From JAXLXE01 sp046328115 (GTDB taxonomy: Bacteria > Chloroflexota > UBA6077 > JACCZL01), in the NCBI GenBank assembly GCA_046328115.1, contig JAXLXE010000002.1, positions 1 through 64,000 on the forward strand: a DNA stretch of 64,000 nt. Direction: 5' to 3'. A model generated the notes under the pieces. The model saw only the letters and a list, made by a program, of their open reading frames with translations, was not told where the DNA came from and did no database searches. Of this stretch, positions 60,996-64,000 are shown one piece after another. The position numbers and the translations under genes are program-made. Within the stretch, counting starts at the first letter, position 1, and each line of letters begins with the position of its first letter.

Positions 60996-62201
60996 GTGGG
61001 GCGAGCGAGTGTGCGCGAGCTGGTGGCGGCGTTACGGCCACGCTATCAACGGGCCGCCAAACGGGATCGTGGACGGATCCTGGATGAGTTTTGCGCGGCG
61101 ACCGGGTACCACCGGGTGTATGCCCGGTCACTGCTCGGTCGGGTGGCCCATGCCCCGCGCCCCACGGGCGCGCGGCGCGGCGGGCGCCCACCGCTCTATG
61201 GTCCCGAGGACCGGTTGCTGCTGGAGCTGTGCTGGGAGTTGACCGATGGCGTGTGCAGCAAGCGGTTGGCGCCGTTTCTGGGCACCCTGGTGGCCAAGCT
61301 GGCGCGACTGGGAGCGCTCCCCGAGGAGTTGACGCCGGCCGTGCAGGCGCGCGTGGCGGGGATGAGCGCGTCGACGATCGATCGGCTGCTGCGCGCGACG
61401 CGGGCGGTCTGGCCGGTGCGGGGTCGGGCGACGACGAAGCCGGGCAGCCTGCTGCGGAGCCAGGTGGCGATTCGGACATTCGCGGACTGGGATGAGGCGA
61501 AGCCGGGGTTTCTGGAGGTGGATCTGGTGGCGCACAGTGGAGCGAGCGGGGCCGGGGAGTTCGCGTTCACGCTGAGCGGGGTGGATGTGGCGACCGGCTG
61601 GATCAGCCTTGAGGCGGTGCGGAACAAGAGCGAGCTGGCCGTGTTCGCGGCGTTCGAGCGGTTGCGGGAGCGGCTGCCATTCCCGTTGCGTGGGATCGAC
61701 TGCGACAACGGTGGGGAGTTCATCAACCACAACATGCGGCGATACTGCGAGCAGGAGCGAATCACGCTGACGCGGAGTCGCCCGTATCGGAAGAACGACA
61801 ACTGCTACATCGAGCAGAAGAACTGGAGCGTGGTGCGGCGCCTGGTCGGGTACGCACGATTCGAGGCCGGTGCGCTGCCGACGCTGGAGGCGTTGTACGC
61901 GGTGGCGCGGGACCATGTGAACTACTTGCAGCCGGTCCGGAAGCTGGTGACCAAAGACCGTGACGGAGCGAAGGTGAGACGGCAGTACGACGCGGCGCAG
62001 ACACCGTACCAGCGGGTACTGGCGGACCAGCACGTGGACGAGCACGTGAAGGCGACGTTGACCGAGCATGACGAAGGACTGCATCCGGTGCAGGTGAAGC
62101 TGGCGATGGAGGAGCTCCAGACCAAGCTGTATGGCCATGCGGTCAGAGTCGGTCGAGAAGCATCGGTTGTGACGCAGCGAACCGACGAAAGGAAGATTTA
62201 G
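60996..62201 (+). CDS. Integrase-core (DDE) transposase
   Basis: The 401-aa transposase starts at GTG 60996 with GGGAGG about 9 nt upstream; an in-frame extension to 60738 lies outside the element and is rejected. An N-terminal HTH part (VRELVAALRPRYQRAAKRDRGRILDEFCAATGYHRVYARSLLG) precedes the catalytic core: first Asp in FLEVDLVAHSG, second in GIDCDNGGEFINH, Glu in YIEQKNWSVVRRLVGY. The rve-like core and YRKNDNCYIEQKN block match ISNCY-type transposases. The frame is intact, so the element may be active. Confidence 0.88.
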   Translation: MGRASVRELVAALRPRYQRAAKRDRGRILDEFCAATGYHRVYARSLLGRVAHAPRPTGARRGGRPPLYGPEDRLLLELCWELTDGVCSKRLAPFLGTLVAKLARLGALPEELTPAVQARVAGMSASTIDRLLRATRAVWPVRGRATTKPGSLLRSQVAIRTFADWDEAKPGFLEVDLVAHSGASGAGEFAFTLSGVDVATGWISLEAVRNKSELAVFAAFERLRERLPFPLRGIDCDNGGEFINHNMRRYCEQERITLTRSRPYRKNDNCYIEQKNWSVVRRLVGYARFEAGALPTLEALYAVARDHVNYLQPVRKLVTKDRDGAKVRRQYDAAQTPYQRVLADQHVDEHVKATLTEHDEGLHPVQVKLAMEELQTKLYGHAVRVGREASVVTQRTDERKI

Positions 62202-62211
62202 TTTTGACGCA
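62170..62211 (-). repeat. Right end double motif of the insertion sequence
   Basis: Inverted copies TGCGTCAAAACTAAATC (from 62211) and TGCGTCACAACCGATGC (from 62176) are 35 bp apart, mirroring the left end. Confidence 0.75.
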
Positions 62212-62241
62212 GAACGCGCCGGGCACGGACCGCGCCACCGC

Positions 62242-62247
62242 TATACT
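62242..62247 (+). promoter_or_regulatory. -10 element of a leaderless gene
   Basis: TATACT ends 6 nt before the ATG at 62254, with no ribosome site between. Confidence 0.5.
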
Positions 62248-62253
62248 CCGAGC

Positions 62254-62508
62254 ATGTCAGACTGGCCGACCATGCGCTCAGATAGTGCGTTTGCGCCTCC
62301 GGCGCGCTCCGAACACCACCGTCTCGTTGTGACCCTCGACGCTGGGGGGGAGGTACGCGCCGTCATGTTGGACGGCGATTCGGTCTGGCCGGGCTGGTTC
62401 AAGATCGAATGGAAGGGCGACGGTCAGCTGTCCGCGAAAGTCGGCGGCGTGCGGCTGTCGACGCGAGCGGGCGACGACATCGTCATCGAGCGCGACGAGG
62501 CGGTCTGA
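62254..62508 (+). CDS. Small hypothetical protein
   Basis: The 84-aa protein (MSDWPTMRSDSAFAPPARSE... VMLDGDSVWPGWFKIEWKGDGQLSAKVGGVRLSTRAGDD) has no family I can name; the second half looks beta-rich. A TATACT box sits 6 nt before the ATG, supporting expression as a leaderless transcript. It begins 43 bp from the IS right end, and is convergent with the glycoside-hydrolase-like gene by 1 nt. Confidence 0.6.
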   Translation: MSDWPTMRSDSAFAPPARSEHHRLVVTLDAGGEVRAVMLDGDSVWPGWFKIEWKGDGQLSAKVGGVRLSTRAGDDIVIERDEAV

Positions 62509-62509
62509 A

Positions 62510-63685
62510 TCAGCTCCGCGTTGGCGGCGCGGTCCGCTGGGTGTTCACCGGAGCGAAAACCACCGGGGCGGCGCCACCGGTTCTCATTGAGGCGCCGGCG
62601 GGCCGTGGCGCCGCCGCAGAGCCGCCGGGCCGGCTCATGGGGTGCAGGTAGTTCGGAGAGCCGGCAGGTTTCGGGAACCCAAAGATCCGGTCGTAGGTAG
62701 GGCTGCCGCGCTGGATGGTGCCGTCTGAGTACGGCGCGAACATCCAGAAGTCGTTCTTGTGCGGATCCCAGAACAACGGCGTGGCAGCGACGATGCGCGG
62801 GTCCTGCAGCCAGTCGCGATAAGCGCGCTCGAAGAAATCCGCCGTGGCGAACTGGTCGCCCGTCTCCATCAGGCCAGACTCCGTGATGATCACGGCCATA
62901 TCGCGCCCGATAGCCTCTAGCTCCGGCTGGTACGCCAGGTGCGTGAACCGCAGCCCGTCGCCCCCCGACGGGACGCGATACGGGTTTGATGCCCACGCCG
63001 CCAGTCGATCGAAGATGTTCGGCACGGCCGCCTTCATGCCGCCGATGAACTCGTAGGCGTCCTGCATCTTCGGCAGCTCTGTGTGATTCGACGCATCCAG
63101 CGGGGCGTTCACAATCCGAAAACGCGGCGATCCTTCGAAGGTCTTGATGAATTTATCCAGGTACCGAGCGTAGTCGGCGGCATCCACCTCACCGCCCCAC
63201 TCAAAACCGAGGTTGGGCTCATTGCCCACGATCACGTACACGTACTCCGTGGGCCAGTTGCCGGCCTCCAGGAACGCCTTCCAGCGAGCCGGATCATCCG
63301 GCTCCGGGCGCTTCCAACGCTCGATGGAATCGTCGTGGTGCGTGGCAACCCTGATGATGGGATGCAGATGGAATTCGTAGCAGCGATCCAGGAACTGGCT
63401 GCGGATGGTCTCAGCGTTGGGAGCATCGCGATCCGCGTCTGTCCAGGTGATCGTGATGTAGCCCCAATCGCCGCCTGCGCTGTTGGCCAGCCCGCCCGAA
63501 GCAGCGACGAATCGCTCCTGGCTGAGCCGCCCCACGTTGATGCCAAACGGGTTGTTCTCCGGTATGGCAACTTGAACCTGTGCCGACGAAGGGGTGGGAC
63601 CACCAAAGGCAAGCGTCAGCGGCAACGACAGCGCGAGGCGCACCCAGAACAAGCCACATACCCTGCGGAACCGATTTAACTGCAC
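62510..63685 (-). CDS. Secreted glycoside-hydrolase-like (clan A TIM barrel) protein
   Basis: The 391-aa protein begins at GTG 63685 with a signal peptide (VCGLFWVRLALSLPLTLAFGGPTPSSAQ). A TIM-barrel with the clan GH-A pair is visible: acid/base Glu in YVYVIVGNEPNLGFEW and nucleophile Glu in AVIITESGLMETGD. Strand spacing and LHPIIRVATHHDD fit GH5/GH39-like enzymes. The C-terminal tail is Pro/Ala/Arg rich and disordered. A longer start 61 codons upstream lacks a signal-peptide position and is rejected. Substrate unknown; probably extracellular glycan. Confidence 0.78.
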   Translation of the reverse strand: MQLNRFRRVCGLFWVRLALSLPLTLAFGGPTPSSAQVQVAIPENNPFGINVGRLSQERFVAASGGLANSAGGDWGYITITWTDADRDAPNAETIRSQFLDRCYEFHLHPIIRVATHHDDSIERWKRPEPDDPARWKAFLEAGNWPTEYVYVIVGNEPNLGFEWGGEVDAADYARYLDKFIKTFEGSPRFRIVNAPLDASNHTELPKMQDAYEFIGGMKAAVPNIFDRLAAWASNPYRVPSGGDGLRFTHLAYQPELEAIGRDMAVIITESGLMETGDQFATADFFERAYRDWLQDPRIVAATPLFWDPHKNDFWMFAPYSDGTIQRGSPTYDRIFGFPKPAGSPNYLHPMSRPGGSAAAPRPAGASMRTGGAAPVVFAPVNTQRTAPPTRS

Positions 63686-63854
63686 GTTTTGCTCACTTTT
63701 GGGCGAGTTTCGGGACGATGCGGGGTGGTTTTTAGCATGTTTTGCGCCGCGGGCACAGTCCGGCGCCATGGTACAATCGGCCAACGGGCGGCCCCGTTGC
63801 GGCCACGGTGTGAGATTGCCCCCGTGACTCCTGGTCGGGGTAAGCTGAGCCACG

Positions 63855-64000
63855 ATGATCGAGATCAACCTAGAACCGGTGTTGCTTCGCCTCGGGGTAC
63901 TAGTGGTGACATGGCACGGGTTCTTTACCGCGGTTGGAGTGCTCTGCGGGATCCAGCTCGCTACGCGGCTCAGCTACGAGTACGGATACACCGAGGATGA
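63855..64000 (+). CDS. lgt: Prolipoprotein diacylglyceryl transferase, 5' part
   Basis: The frame from ATG 63855 runs off the window edge and reads MIEINLEPVLLRLGVLVVTW then HGFFTAVGVLCGIQLATRL. The N-terminal pattern (P-x-LxLG...VTWHGFFTAxGxLxG) matches Lgt, which attaches diacylglycerol to the lipobox Cys of lipoproteins at the membrane. Only 48 codons are present, so the call rests on this block. Confidence 0.75.
   Translation, partial: MIEINLEPVLLRLGVLVVTWHGFFTAVGVLCGIQLATRLSYEYGYTED

Larger units (their letters stand above)
60922..62211. mobile_element. Insertion sequence with doubled end motifs
   Basis: A 1.29-kb element carries a DDE/integrase-core transposase. Each end holds two copies of the motif TGC(C/G)TCA, spaced 35 bp: left at 60922 and 60957, right (inverted) ending at 62211 and 62176. 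Similarity extends to TGCCTCAGAACAAAGCTTC against TGCGTCAAAACTAAATCTTC at the outer ends. I see no clear target duplication. The left boundary is 52 nt upstream of a glycosyltransferase gene start. Confidence 0.75.

Noticed and set aside
61128..62138. 336-codon minus-strand frame over the transposase
   Set aside because: Shadow frame with His/Arg/Pro bias; the plus strand has intact DDE motifs.

Overview
The window is 64 kb of high-GC bacterial chromosome, densely coded, with many GTG and TTG starts and frequent 1-8 nt gene overlaps. The gene content fits a free-living bacterium, most likely Chloroflexota. It includes an EF-G2-type elongation factor, a FabL-type enoyl reductase, a DUF2330 protein, a Calx-beta/CSLREA surface protein, and flotillin next to NfeD and PspA. 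No rRNA or phylogenetic marker was tested, so the phylum is an inference. The only tRNA is tRNA-Asn(GUU). There is one intact insertion sequence (60.9-62.2 kb). No CRISPR array or prophage was seen.

Layout. 0-3.1 kb: a frameshifted surface protein with five tandem Calx-beta domains and a clear sigma70-type promoter. 3.4-13.7 kb: mostly minus-strand housekeeping and stress genes (Hyi, DUF2330 membrane protein, receiver plus metallo-beta-lactamase hydrolase, NAD(P)HX repair, heme/ABM protein, GNAT, TspO, MDR reductase, truncated hemoglobin, WapI-like protein). 13.8-17.1 kb: an accessory patch with two related IS630-derived helix-turn-helix ORFs flanking a DUF433/DUF5615 toxin-antitoxin pair and an alpha/beta hydrolase. 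17.4-24.9 kb: FAH, MEMO and TPR genes, then glmS behind a glmS ribozyme, an orphan nucleotidyltransferase, tRNA-Asn and a PPi-type phosphofructokinase. 24.9-28 kb: the nfeD-flotillin-pspA membrane-stress cluster. 28-31.7 kb: cyclase, histidine kinase, O-antigen ligase/polymerase and rhomboid protease.

31.8-41.3 kb holds the translation/transcription core: EF-G2 and the minus-strand nusA-ylxR-infB-rbfA-truB-ribF operon, with a promoter and a terminator-like hairpin in the nusA leader, preceded by a serine protease and a LuxR-type regulator. 41.4-43.2 kb is a thiG-thiE-thiS operon under a TPP riboswitch. 43.3-57.6 kb carries an M1 peptidase, dCTP deaminase, macro domain protein, DUF2254 membrane protein, FabL, a tiny basic protein, MFS transporter, DNA polymerase IV, a Tat-exported FAD oxidoreductase and PdxA. 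57.7-64 kb holds MurJ and a PMT-like glycosyltransferase, the IS, a secreted glycoside-hydrolase-like protein and the start of lgt.

The signals most worth a second look lie outside the ORFs: the glmS ribozyme, the predicted attenuator in the nusA leader, the doubled 35-bp-spaced motifs at both IS ends, the leaderless starts, and the HTH/IS630 fragments that have produced a chimeric gene.
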